Of a stretch of 64,000 bases of DNA, positions 56,434-64,000 are shown piece by piece. The notes beneath the pieces were generated by a model. That model searched no databases, was not told the origin of the DNA, and saw nothing but the letters and a program-made list of their open reading frames with translations. Made by a program: the position numbers and the translations under genes. Source of the DNA: Vreelandella neptunia (GTDB lineage Bacteria; Pseudomonadota; Gammaproteobacteria; Pseudomonadales; Halomonadaceae); NCBI RefSeq assembly GCF_000712975.1, contig NZ_JHQL01000002.1:124001-188000 (forward strand), given 5' to 3'. Each line of letters starts with the position of its first letter. Position 1 is the first letter of the stretch.

Positions 56434-56455
56434 TCTATGAAACCGGTTTCATAGA
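56434..56455. promoter_or_regulatory. LacI-type operator 1 before the porin gene
   Basis: This is a perfect 22-bp palindrome with core TGAAACCGGTTTCA, the CG-centred form recognised by LacI-family repressors. It lies about 90 bases upstream of the porin start. Confidence 0.85.
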
Positions 56456-56493
56456 TCATCAGTAGGGCTGCAGCTTGATATACGTCTGCCTCT

Positions 56494-56513
56494 AAATGAA
56501 ACCGATTTCATTT
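56494..56513. promoter_or_regulatory. LacI-type operator 2 before the porin gene
   Basis: This 20-bp palindrome with one mismatch and core TGAAACCGATTTCA is centred 59 bases from operator 1 and ends 30 bases before the porin ATG. The spacing, close to an integral number of helical turns, would allow looping or cooperative repression. Confidence 0.82.
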
Positions 56514-56543
56514 TACTTATGTCTTCTTTATGGTGGAGTTACA

Positions 56544-57857
56544 ATGAAACTAACAAAAATGACCCTCGCCTTTATGGCAGTATCGACAGGGATGATCTCC
56601 ATGCCGACTTACGCAGAGAAGTCCGAAGGGTTTGAATTCCACGGTTACTTTCGAGCGGGTGTGCTGCTCGATGCGAATGATGATTTCAAACGTTCAAAGT
56701 TTCCTGGTTCAAAAGAGCGACTGGGACGACTGGGTATTGAATCTGACAATCACTTCGAGCTGGCGCTACAGAAGAATTTCGAAAACGAGAAGGGGCAGCA
56801 AGTTCGTATCAAAACCCGAGCAGGTGCAGATAATTCGCAATATGCCACTAATCAGTTGGGCGCCAATGCCGATGCGACAAATAGCGAAATTGGTATGGTT
56901 GAGACTTATGTCGAGTTCGACGGTTACACAGAAACCGGCACCGTATGGGGCGGTAAGCGTTTCTATGGTAAGGATAACTACATCTTTATGACGGACTTTT
57001 TCTACACCGATATGTCCGGTACAGGTGTCGGGGTTGAAGGGATAGAGTTAGGTGGAAACAAATGGGATTTTGCCTACATTGCCAGTGATGACTCAGGGGA
57101 TACAGGATTCTGGGGAGACGGCAACAATGTTATGAACGCAGTACATGTTGGTATTGACCTGGGCGGTGTTGAACTGCACGCCATGGGCAAGCATTTGCCC
57201 GATAACATTATTGAAGAAAATGGTGTTTCCAATGAGTACGCTACCAGTGGATATGACCTAAGTGCTATTGTTCATTCGGAGAGTGTCTATGGCTTGTCTG
57301 AGAAGGGCTTTACCAAGTACATCGGTCAGGTAGGTAAGGGGTTAGGATCTGGGCAGCTGTTAGGGGGCACGTTGACAACCTACAACACTTACGCACCCGG
57401 TAGTAATGTCATTGCGAACAAGATCACTGGCACCGATTGTGGAACATCATGTGTGAAAGCCGTGGAAAGTGGTGACATATCCATGCGTGCGCTGGTTTGG
57501 GGAGGATACTTCTTTGATAATGGTGTGAGCGTATTCCATTCTCTGCAAGGGCAATATAATGACAAGGAAAATGGCAGTACAGATAGCTGGGCATCGGCGA
57601 TGGTGCGTCCTACCTTCCCTATCAGCGATAACTTGGATTTTATAACGGAAGTCGGCTACCAGTATAACCATGAAAAAGATGCCTCAGACACAACATCAAG
57701 CAGCTACGATTACAAGTTGACAGTAGGGCCTAAGCTGAAAGTCGATACCGGCTTTGGACCAATACCGGAGATTCGTTTCCTCGCGACGTATCTGGACGGT
57801 GATCAGCGTGCCGAAAGCGATATTCTCGTAGGCATCCAGGCTGATATGTGGTGGTAA
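56544..57857 (+). CDS. LamB/maltoporin-family carbohydrate porin
   Basis: The 437-residue outer-membrane porin has a signal peptide (LAFMAVSTGMISMPTYA). Maltoporin hallmarks are FEFHGYFRAGV at the mature N-terminus, GKRFYGKDNYIFMTDFFYTD (start at about 138) and a C-terminal aromatic residue (DMWW). A cysteine pair lies near residues 297-301 (DCGTSC). It should let oligosaccharides cross the outer membrane. GGAG decides ATG 56544; the frame runs upstream into operator 2. The two operators indicate repression by the LacI protein encoded at 57988-58983. The sugar is not readable. Confidence 0.88.
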   Translation: MKLTKMTLAFMAVSTGMISMPTYAEKSEGFEFHGYFRAGVLLDANDDFKRSKFPGSKERLGRLGIESDNHFELALQKNFENEKGQQVRIKTRAGADNSQYATNQLGANADATNSEIGMVETYVEFDGYTETGTVWGGKRFYGKDNYIFMTDFFYTDMSGTGVGVEGIELGGNKWDFAYIASDDSGDTGFWGDGNNVMNAVHVGIDLGGVELHAMGKHLPDNIIEENGVSNEYATSGYDLSAIVHSESVYGLSEKGFTKYIGQVGKGLGSGQLLGGTLTTYNTYAPGSNVIANKITGTDCGTSCVKAVESGDISMRALVWGGYFFDNGVSVFHSLQGQYNDKENGSTDSWASAMVRPTFPISDNLDFITEVGYQYNHEKDASDTTSSSYDYKLTVGPKLKVDTGFGPIPEIRFLATYLDGDQRAESDILVGIQADMWW

Positions 57858-57893
57858 TCATTTCCTGAAAGGTACTCCTTACTAGCTACTTTT

Positions 57894-57920
57894 GAGCCTG
57901 TTTTCAAACAGGCTCTTTTT
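57894..57920 (+). terminator. Porin gene terminator
   Basis: A 10-bp stem (57894-57903 with 57906-57915) is followed by TTTTT, 36 bases after the porin stop. The strand opposite carries only a short A/T mix, so it acts mainly on the rightward transcript. Confidence 0.9.
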
Positions 57921-57987
57921 ATCTCCAGTGTGAAATGTATTGGTCCGCGCTAATTTTTGGTGACGCGTTAAGATTTGCGGTTGACGG

Positions 57988-58983
57988 TCAGGGAGGAGGT
58001 GCCACTGTTTTCCGTTCCACCAAGTGTGTCATGAAGCAGCGCTGGCCTTCTAAAGGCTTGCCATCAAGAAGTGCTAGGAGCTGAGCACTGGCTGACTGAG
58101 CCATGGCATCTACCGGAACGTGAACTGAGGTGAGCCCTGGAGTCACAAAATGCGCATAGACTTCATCATCGAAGCCCACCAACGAGACGTCCTTAGGTAT
58201 ACGCCATCCCCATTCCTGCATCTGCAGCATGGCACCGATGGCCATATCGTCATTGCCGACAGCCAGAGCAGTAAAGCGAACACCACTCTCCCGCAGGGTG
58301 AGAACGGCGTTTCGCCCACTGGACTCCAGCCAGTTCCCTTCGATAATGGCAGCCTCATCAATCACCAAGCCAGCTTCTTCCATGGCCAAACGATAGCCTT
58401 CCAGCCGTTGTGCAGCGTCCTGTTTCCACAGTGGCCCTGTGATGTAAGCGATATGACGGTGTCCGTTGTTAATCAAATGACGTGTTGCAAGGTAACTACC
58501 TTGGCAGTTATCAACGTGACTGCATTGTTCTTCCAGCCCCGCTATGCGGCGGTTAATAACCACTAGCGGGATCTCTTGGGCGAGTTTAATGAGTGCGTCG
58601 TCACTCAAGCGGTCGGACTGGATCAGCAAGCCATCGCAGCGTCTCGACATGAGAAAATCAATCGACTCCTTTTCACGTGTCAGCTCGTCATGACCGGAAG
58701 CCACCAGCAGTGACTTATGATTGAGGCGCAGCTGTTCCTCGAGGGTGGTCATCAAGGTGCCCATAAAAGGGCCTGCCAGATGCGAGATGACAAGACCGAT
58801 ACAATCAGAACGATTCGATGCTAAAGAGCGTGCGAAAGAGTTGGGGCGATACCCGAGGTGGCGCATAGCGTCTTCTACCCGCTGACGGGTCTGCTCCGCT
58901 ACGGGAACTTCGCCATTCATAACGCGCGAGACAGTGGCAGGAGAGACCCTAGCCAGGCTAGCGACCTCTTTGATCGTGGGCAT
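57988..58983 (-). CDS. LacI-family transcriptional repressor of the sugar-uptake locus
   Basis: The 331-residue regulator has an N-terminal helix-turn-helix and hinge (TIKEVASLARVSPATVSRVM, residues 3-22, then LGYRPNSFARSLAS) and a periplasmic-binding-like effector domain (IGLVISHLAGPFMGTL and VALTI-type strands through GFDDEVYAHF). AGGAG decides ATG 58983; the frame is open to 59073. The recognition-helix sequence fits CG-centred palindromes like those at 56434 and 56494. It lies downstream of, and on the same strand as, the ABC operon. Confidence 0.92.
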   Translation of the reverse strand: MPTIKEVASLARVSPATVSRVMNGEVPVAEQTRQRVEDAMRHLGYRPNSFARSLASNRSDCIGLVISHLAGPFMGTLMTTLEEQLRLNHKSLLVASGHDELTREKESIDFLMSRRCDGLLIQSDRLSDDALIKLAQEIPLVVINRRIAGLEEQCSHVDNCQGSYLATRHLINNGHRHIAYITGPLWKQDAAQRLEGYRLAMEEAGLVIDEAAIIEGNWLESSGRNAVLTLRESGVRFTALAVGNDDMAIGAMLQMQEWGWRIPKDVSLVGFDDEVYAHFVTPGLTSVHVPVDAMAQSASAQLLALLDGKPLEGQRCFMTHLVERKTVAPPP

Positions 58984-59202
58984 GCTTGCTCCTGATGTGT
59001 GGCGAACGTCAAAGCCAGGAAAACTCGGATAACACGCGCTCACGCAGTTATGTATCTTGTGTTTTCCCAGCATGGCCTAGAGGCGCAATCGACACATCAT
59101 TCAGCGTCCTCCAGATCAAGGGGAACATAGTATATAGCGAAATCCCATGGCTTTCATGCCCCCCTTGCAGGCGTACTTCCACAGCTTGACTAGAGAATGT
59201 CT

Positions 59203-60216
59203 TCAGGAAGCGTTATCCGATTCATACAGATAGCACCGCACAAAGTGATCCTCCGCTATCTGCGTGACGCCAGGAAGTTGCGTTTTGCAGACAGGACTTG
59301 CGTGCGGGCAACGCTCAGCAAATGGACAGCCCTTGCTATCAGGTTGCCACATGGGGATATCAGCTTTGTGCTGGTATTGTCTCATGTCTCGGTTTTTCTG
59401 AGATCCAGGCTGGGGAGCTGCGGCAAGCAGCAACTGAGTGTAGGGGTGCTGGGGCGTCTGGGTCACCGAATCGCTGTTACCCCATTCCACCATATGGCCC
59501 ACGTACATCACAGCGGTGCGCTCGGCAAAATAGCGGGCAGTGGCAATGTCGTGGGTGATGTACATGAAGGCAATGCCATGCTTTTCCTTCAGATCAATCA
59601 TCAGGTTGAGAATACCTAGCCGGATGGACACATCCAACATTGAGATGGGTTCATCGGCCAGAATGACCTGGGGATCCACCGCCAGGGCGCGGGCAATGGC
59701 CACCCGCTGGCGCTGGCCGCCACTGAGTTCATAGGGAAATTTGTCGGCGGTTTCCTCAGCAGGCGTTAGGCCCACGGTTTCCAGAAGCTCGATGACACGG
59801 GCTCGGAGTTTTTCCGGGTCAGCGGTCTTGTTGTGCAGCTGCAGCGGGCGCGCAATCTGGTAGAACACCCGATGTACCGGATTCAGGCTGCCGAAGGGGT
59901 CCTGGAAGATCATCTGCACATGGCTGGCGAAGCCGCGCTTGCCGCTTTCGGCCACCATTTCGGCCATCGGCTTGCCATTGAAAGTGACTTCGCCGGAGGT
60001 AGGTTGGTAGATCTGGGCCAGAATCCGGGCGCTGGTGCTTTTGCCGCTGCCTGACTCACCGACAATGGCCAAGGCCTGGCCAGGAAATAGATCGAAAGAC
60101 ACGGCGTTCAGCGCCCGTAGGATGCTTTTTTTGAACAGCGCCCCGCCCATGTTGAAATCCTGGGTCAGGTTGCGGGCCGAAACGATGGGGCTAGTGTTGT
60201 CTGCAGTCATGGTCAT
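59203..60216 (-). CDS. Dpp/Opp-type ABC transporter ATPase, DppF-like
   Basis: The 337-residue ATPase has Walker A GESGSGKST, signature LSGGQRQRVAIARA, Walker B VILADEPISMLD and the OppF/DppF C-terminal extension with cysteines (KGCPFAERCPHASPVCK), which often hold a cluster or structural metal. It pairs with the DppD-like ATPase, overlapping it by 4 bases (ATGA). It is the last gene of the operon. Confidence 0.9.
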   Translation of the reverse strand: MTMTADNTSPIVSARNLTQDFNMGGALFKKSILRALNAVSFDLFPGQALAIVGESGSGKSTSARILAQIYQPTSGEVTFNGKPMAEMVAESGKRGFASHVQMIFQDPFGSLNPVHRVFYQIARPLQLHNKTADPEKLRARVIELLETVGLTPAEETADKFPYELSGGQRQRVAIARALAVDPQVILADEPISMLDVSIRLGILNLMIDLKEKHGIAFMYITHDIATARYFAERTAVMYVGHMVEWGNSDSVTQTPQHPYTQLLLAAAPQPGSQKNRDMRQYQHKADIPMWQPDSKGCPFAERCPHASPVCKTQLPGVTQIAEDHFVRCYLYESDNAS

Positions 60217-61223
60217 CCTGTCATCCTCGTATCTAGCGCATGGCAGGCTGCCTGGTGACCGGGCCTGACTTCCAGCATCTGCGGACTCTGATCTTTACAG
60301 GGAGAAAAGCAGTGTTGGCAGCGTTCCTGGAAGTAGCACCCGTCTGGCGCTTCAAGCAGGTTGAGGGGGTTGCCCGGGATCCCATATAGCCTTTCCCGGG
60401 GGCCGTGAATGGTGGGGAAGGAGTTGATTAGTCCTTGAGTATAGGGATGCTGCGGATTATGGAAGACTTCGTCGGCGGTGCCCAGTTCCACCAGCTGTCC
60501 GGCATACATGATGCCGATGCGGTCGGCAATCTCGCCCATCAGACTCAGGTCATGGCTGATAAACAGGATTGAGAACCCGAACTTGTCCTTTAGCTGGTAC
60601 AGCTCGTCCATGATTTCCCGCTCCACCACCACGTCGAGCGCCGTGGTGGGTTCGTCCATGATGATCAGCTTCGGCCGTAGTGCCAGGGCAATCGCAATCA
60701 CCACCCGCTGGCGCATGCCGCCGCTGAGCTGGTGGGGGAAGCTGTGCATCCGGGCGGCATGCAGGCCCACGGTTTTCAGCAGTTCTTCGCCCTGGCTCCA
60801 GGCCTCTTTCTTGCTGACCCGGCAATGGGCCAGAATCACGTCAATGATCTGCTCACCAATGGTGATCACCGGGTTCAGGGAGTTCATGGCACTCTGGAAG
60901 ACCACGCTCACCTCGTTCCAGCGGAACTGACGCAGGATGCGCTTGTTCATGGATAGTACATCCCGGCCGCGGTAAATGATCTGTCCTTCCGAGATCAACG
61001 CCGGAGCCTTGTGCAGACGGGCAATGGAAAATGCCAGGGTGGACTTGCCACAGCCTGACTCACCGGCCAGCCCCAGGGTTTCGCCAGGGCGGATGTTGAG
61101 GCTGATATCATTGACGGCGCGGATCATGCCTTTGGGCGAGACATAATCGACACAGAGGTTGCGAATTTCCAGCAGCTCACTGGTGTCTTCGTCTTTGGCG
61201 GGTTGGAAAGCATGGGTCGCCAT
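60213..61223 (-). CDS. Dpp/Opp-type ABC transporter ATPase, DppD-like
   Basis: The 336-residue ATPase has Walker A GESGCGKSTLAFSIA, signature LSGGMRQRVVIAIALA, Walker B LIIMDEPTTALDVV and the C-terminal cysteine motif DGCYFQERCQHCFSPCKD. GAGGAG precedes the ATG, and the start overlaps the permease stop by one base (TAATG). With DppF it forms a heterodimeric motor. Such systems import peptides or, in many sugar loci, oligosaccharides; context favours sugars. Confidence 0.9.
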   Translation of the reverse strand: MATHAFQPAKDEDTSELLEIRNLCVDYVSPKGMIRAVNDISLNIRPGETLGLAGESGCGKSTLAFSIARLHKAPALISEGQIIYRGRDVLSMNKRILRQFRWNEVSVVFQSAMNSLNPVITIGEQIIDVILAHCRVSKKEAWSQGEELLKTVGLHAARMHSFPHQLSGGMRQRVVIAIALALRPKLIIMDEPTTALDVVVEREIMDELYQLKDKFGFSILFISHDLSLMGEIADRIGIMYAGQLVELGTADEVFHNPQHPYTQGLINSFPTIHGPRERLYGIPGNPLNLLEAPDGCYFQERCQHCFSPCKDQSPQMLEVRPGHQAACHALDTRMTG

Positions 61224-62197
61224 TAGGAAACTCCTCGAAGACGCTTGGCCTGAATGTCTCGGTTAAGCCGACGCCAACGCTTAATGTGGGCACCGGTCTT
61301 GAGTTTGGGGTTGCTGACCTGATCGATGGATATGTTGATCAGGGCCAGGGCACCGCCCACCAGGGCAATGGTGAGAGCCGGCACGATCATTTCCCACCAA
61401 CCGCCGGTGTACAGCGCCGCGGACGATTGGGCCCAGTAGAGCATGGTGCCCCAGGTAACGCTGGTGGGATCGCCCAGGCCCAGGAATTCAAGGCCAGCCT
61501 CGTTAATCAGGGCATACATCACCACGCCCACAAAACTGCCGGCAACAATGGAAATCAGGTTGGGCAGAATTTCCACCAGAATGATGCGAATACGGCTTTC
61601 ACCCATGCATTCCGCCGACAGGACAAATTCCTTCTGGCGCAGGGCCATGGTCTGGGAACGCAGAACCCTGGCTCCCCAGGGCCAACTGGTCACGCCGATC
61701 AGAATGGCGATCACAATCGGCCCCACTTGCCCCAGAAAGGCCGCCAGTACAATTAATAGCGGAAGTTGAGGAAAAACCAGTACCACGTTCATGACGAAGT
61801 TGAGCCACTGGTCTATGCGGCCTCCGAAATAGCCAGCTGAAATCCCCACCAGAATGGAGATGACTGTGGAGATGGCCCCGGCAGTAAAGGCCACGGCTAG
61901 CGATGCCTGGCCTCCATACAGTATCTGGCTGAAGATGTCCCGCCCCTGGCGGGTAGTGCCGAAGATGTGTTCGGCACTGGGTTCAACATGGGGCCGGGCC
62001 ACCCGCTCTTGCGGGTCATAAGGCGCCACCCAGGGGGCCATAAGGCAGGCCACCATCACGATAGCCATCACGCCAAAGCCGATTTTCGCCGACATATTGC
62101 CATGAAAGAATGCCAGAAAATTGCGCAGCCGCTTACGTTTGCCGGGGGCGGCCATGGACCGTCGGTTGGCGCTTTGAATCGATAGTTGATCAGTCAT
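61223..62197 (-). CDS. Dpp/Opp-type ABC transporter permease, DppC-like
   Basis: The 324-residue protein has a cytoplasmic N-terminal stretch, about six helices and a DppC-type periplasmic segment (AEHIFGTTRQGRDIFSQILYGGQ). The ATPase-contact loop reads AECMGESRIRIILVEILPN. It partners with the DppB-like permease, 15 bases upstream. Confidence 0.9.
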   Translation of the reverse strand: MTDQLSIQSANRRSMAAPGKRKRLRNFLAFFHGNMSAKIGFGVMAIVMVACLMAPWVAPYDPQERVARPHVEPSAEHIFGTTRQGRDIFSQILYGGQASLAVAFTAGAISTVISILVGISAGYFGGRIDQWLNFVMNVVLVFPQLPLLIVLAAFLGQVGPIVIAILIGVTSWPWGARVLRSQTMALRQKEFVLSAECMGESRIRIILVEILPNLISIVAGSFVGVVMYALINEAGLEFLGLGDPTSVTWGTMLYWAQSSAALYTGGWWEMIVPALTIALVGGALALINISIDQVSNPKLKTGAHIKRWRRLNRDIQAKRLRGVS

Positions 62198-62212
62198 TGG
62201 TCAGCCCTGTTA

Positions 62213-63193
62213 TTATTTTCTCAGACGTGGGTCCAGCCACAGGTAGGTCAAGTCCGCGATGAAGTTGCCAATCAGCACGAAAGCCACAATCAGCAGCAGC
62301 AGCGCCTGCACCAGCGGGTAGTCACGGGCATTGATGGCCTTAAGCAATGTATTGCCGACACCGGGATAGTTGAATACGATCTCGATAAAGATTTGCCCGG
62401 CCACTGCAAAACCCAAGCCCATGGCCACGGATGTGACGACTGGCAATACCGCGTTGCGGGAGGCATAGCGCAGCATGATTCGTGACTGGCTGAGCCCCTT
62501 GGCCTCAGCCATGGTGATGATGTCTTCACCCAGCACATTGATCATGGCATTGCGCATGGTCATTACCCATTGGGATAGGCCCACCAGAACAATGACCAGC
62601 AGCGGCAAAACGGCGTGACGGGCAACGCTGGACAGGTATTCGGCGTTCCAGCTCGGCTCCAGAGCCGGGTCGGCGGCATAACTCATGGGAAACCACTGCA
62701 GCTGCATACCGAAGATATAGAAAACCAGCAGAGCCACAACCACGGCGGGCATTGAGGAAATCACCGCTGTCAGAGGCGGAAAGACAGAAGTAAACCAGTT
62801 GCCACGCTTGTAGGCTACAATGGTGCCGAGCACCAGCCCCAGAAGAATGGCGGTGGTAACACCCAGACCAATCAGAAAGAGAGTCCAGGGGAAAGTGAAC
62901 CCTAGCACGGTGGTGACCTCTGATGGGTACATCAGGATGGACGGGCCCAGGTCGCCGGTGAAAACGCTCATCACATACTGCACATACTGTGACCACAGAG
63001 AGCCTTCGGAGAAACCGTACATGGCACGGATGGCATCCATCTGCGACGGGTCGAGCTGGCCAGCGGCGCCTGCGAAAAGCGCGTCAACCGGGTCGCCGGG
63101 CATTACTCGTGGTAGCAGGAAATTGAAAGAAATCGCCACCATGAATGCGACGAAGTAGAACATTAATCGGCTGGTTATATACCGCATGGGCAT
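62213..63193 (-). CDS. Dpp/Opp-type ABC transporter permease, DppB-like
   Basis: The 326-residue permease opens MRYITSRLMFYFVAFMVAIS and has PRVMPGDPVDALF, the typical DppB N-terminal motif, about six helices, and the ATPase-contact loop MAEAKGLSQSRIMLRYASRN. It lies between the binding protein gene (54-base gap) and the DppC-like gene. Confidence 0.9.
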   Translation of the reverse strand: MPMRYITSRLMFYFVAFMVAISFNFLLPRVMPGDPVDALFAGAAGQLDPSQMDAIRAMYGFSEGSLWSQYVQYVMSVFTGDLGPSILMYPSEVTTVLGFTFPWTLFLIGLGVTTAILLGLVLGTIVAYKRGNWFTSVFPPLTAVISSMPAVVVALLVFYIFGMQLQWFPMSYAADPALEPSWNAEYLSSVARHAVLPLLVIVLVGLSQWVMTMRNAMINVLGEDIITMAEAKGLSQSRIMLRYASRNAVLPVVTSVAMGLGFAVAGQIFIEIVFNYPGVGNTLLKAINARDYPLVQALLLLIVAFVLIGNFIADLTYLWLDPRLRK

Positions 63194-63247
63194 GACCTCG
63201 GGGTATAGGGAGCCGAAGCCTGTTTACCAGGTCCGGCTCCGTAGGGC

Positions 63248-64000
63248 TTACTTCAGGTGAAGATTGTTGAAGATCAGAGTGTTATTGCCCACCGTGTAGA
63301 ATACCGGGTGCACATAGGGATCTTCGGCACTTGGCCATCCTTTGAAGCGGCTGGTGTTGTACTGGAACCAGGTGGCGTTCGAGAACAGGGGAGTGAAGGG
63401 CAGCTTTTCAGCGGTAAAACGCTGCAGCTCATCCAGGGTTTCCTGTTTGGCACTTTCTTCGGTCAGGGCTCCGAAGCCCTCAATCAGCTCGTCGACTTCC
63501 TCCGAATGCACCCCATGCCCGGCATGCCAGATCTGGCCGGCACGGCTGGTGTGGTAGTACTCCTTGAAGGTCTGGATCGGGTGGGTGGACAGCAGGGACC
63601 AGTTGATCGCTGCGTCGTACTCGCCTTCCTTGAGAGACTTGTCGTAAACGCCCCACTCCACGGCATTGACGCTGGCATCGATGTCCAGTTCCTGCAGGTA
63701 CTCGGTGATCATCATCACCGCCTGTACCCAGTCGGTCCAGCCATTCACCACCTGAATATCGAAGGAGAGGGGCGAGCCGTCTGGCAGATCCCGCAGTCCA
63801 TCGCCATCGGCGTCCACGTAACCCGCTTCATCCAGAAGTTCGCGGGCCCTGTCCGGGTCATATTGGGTCAGCCAACCATAGTCGTCCATGACCGACTCAC
63901 TCATGTAGTCGCTGAAGTAGTCACCAATACCGCCGGGAGAGAAGTTAGGGGTGGGGTAGCCGTAGGCGGCAAATTCCACAATGGACTCCCGGTCGAGTGC
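63248..64000 (-). CDS. Extracellular solute-binding protein family 5, partial
   Basis: The last 250 residues of a Dpp/Opp-type binding protein are visible; the frame stays open to the window edge, so the N-terminus is outside. The visible part includes YDPDRARELLDEAGYVDADG, ending in a calcium-like DADGDGLRDLPDG loop, and a C-terminal lobe with DAAINWSLLSTHPIQTFKEY. Family 5 proteins bind peptides, nickel or oligosaccharides. The LamB-type porin and LacI regulator nearby point to a sugar. The operon SBP-B-C-D-F runs leftward toward lacI. Confidence 0.88.
   Translation of the reverse strand, partial: ALDRESIVEFAAYGYPTPNFSPGGIGDYFSDYMSESVMDDYGWLTQYDPDRARELLDEAGYVDADGDGLRDLPDGSPLSFDIQVVNGWTDWVQAVMMITEYLQELDIDASVNAVEWGVYDKSLKEGEYDAAINWSLLSTHPIQTFKEYYHTSRAGQIWHAGHGVHSEEVDELIEGFGALTEESAKQETLDELQRFTAEKLPFTPLFSNATWFQYNTSRFKGWPSAEDPYVHPVFYTVGNNTLIFNNLHLK

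Overview
The window reads as a chromosomal segment of a Gammaproteobacterium, most likely a Halomonas-type member of the Halomonadaceae. That placement is an inference. It rests on moderate GC, acidic exported proteins, a TRAP transporter beside pxpABC, a PhnSTU/PhnWX phosphonate cluster, and a Pseudomonas-like PQQ/alcohol oxidation locus. I see no rRNA, tRNA, insertion sequence, phage gene or CRISPR array. Genes are dense and many overlap by 1-8 bases.

Left part (1-25.4 kb). A TauE/SafE exporter is followed by a leftward 2-aminoethylphosphonate (AEP) locus: HAD phosphatase, UTRA regulator, binding protein, ATPase, fused permease, phnW, phnX and a coupled EamA transporter. Two copies of one 12-bp operator-like palindrome, TGGTATAGACCA and its reverse complement, sit in front of the binding protein gene and phnW. 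Next come two cyclic-di-GMP signalling proteins (GAF-PAS-GAF-GGDEF-EAL and HDOD-GGDEF). A LysR/TRAP transporter set lies divergent from pxpABC (5-oxoprolinase), then a PhoX-type phosphatase and katG.

Middle (25.7-35 kb). A minor-pilin operon fimT-pilV-pilW-pilX-pilY1 converges on pntAB (proton-translocating transhydrogenase) across a strong bidirectional terminator.

PQQ/alcohol locus (34.9-52.2 kb). This is the most integrated system in the window. It holds pqqA (23 codons), pqqBCDE, a rhodanese-like CXXCW-family protein, an exported pentapeptide-repeat protein, an ExaA-type quinoprotein alcohol dehydrogenase, cytochrome c-550 PedF, a SoxYZ-like carrier, a zinc metallohydrolase, a PqqH-like peptidase, an ErcA-like iron alcohol dehydrogenase, an ErcS-like hybrid kinase, the PqqF protease and a LuxR-type response regulator. 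Cofactor synthesis, periplasmic alcohol oxidation, electron carriers and two-component control are therefore together. The intergenic regions hold several repeated or palindromic motifs that could tie the units into one regulon.

Right part (52.3-64 kb). A LysR regulator is divergent from an agmatinase-family ureohydrolase. Next is a Tat-exported sulfide:quinone reductase-like flavoprotein with a small membrane partner. The last block is a sugar-uptake locus: a LamB-type porin behind two LacI-type operators, a LacI regulator, and a Dpp/Opp-type ABC transporter whose binding protein runs off the window end. This last transporter looks more GC-rich than the rest.

A feature running through the window is short tandem repeats of 10-18 bp, each with a different unit, between genes or in tails and linkers of proteins.
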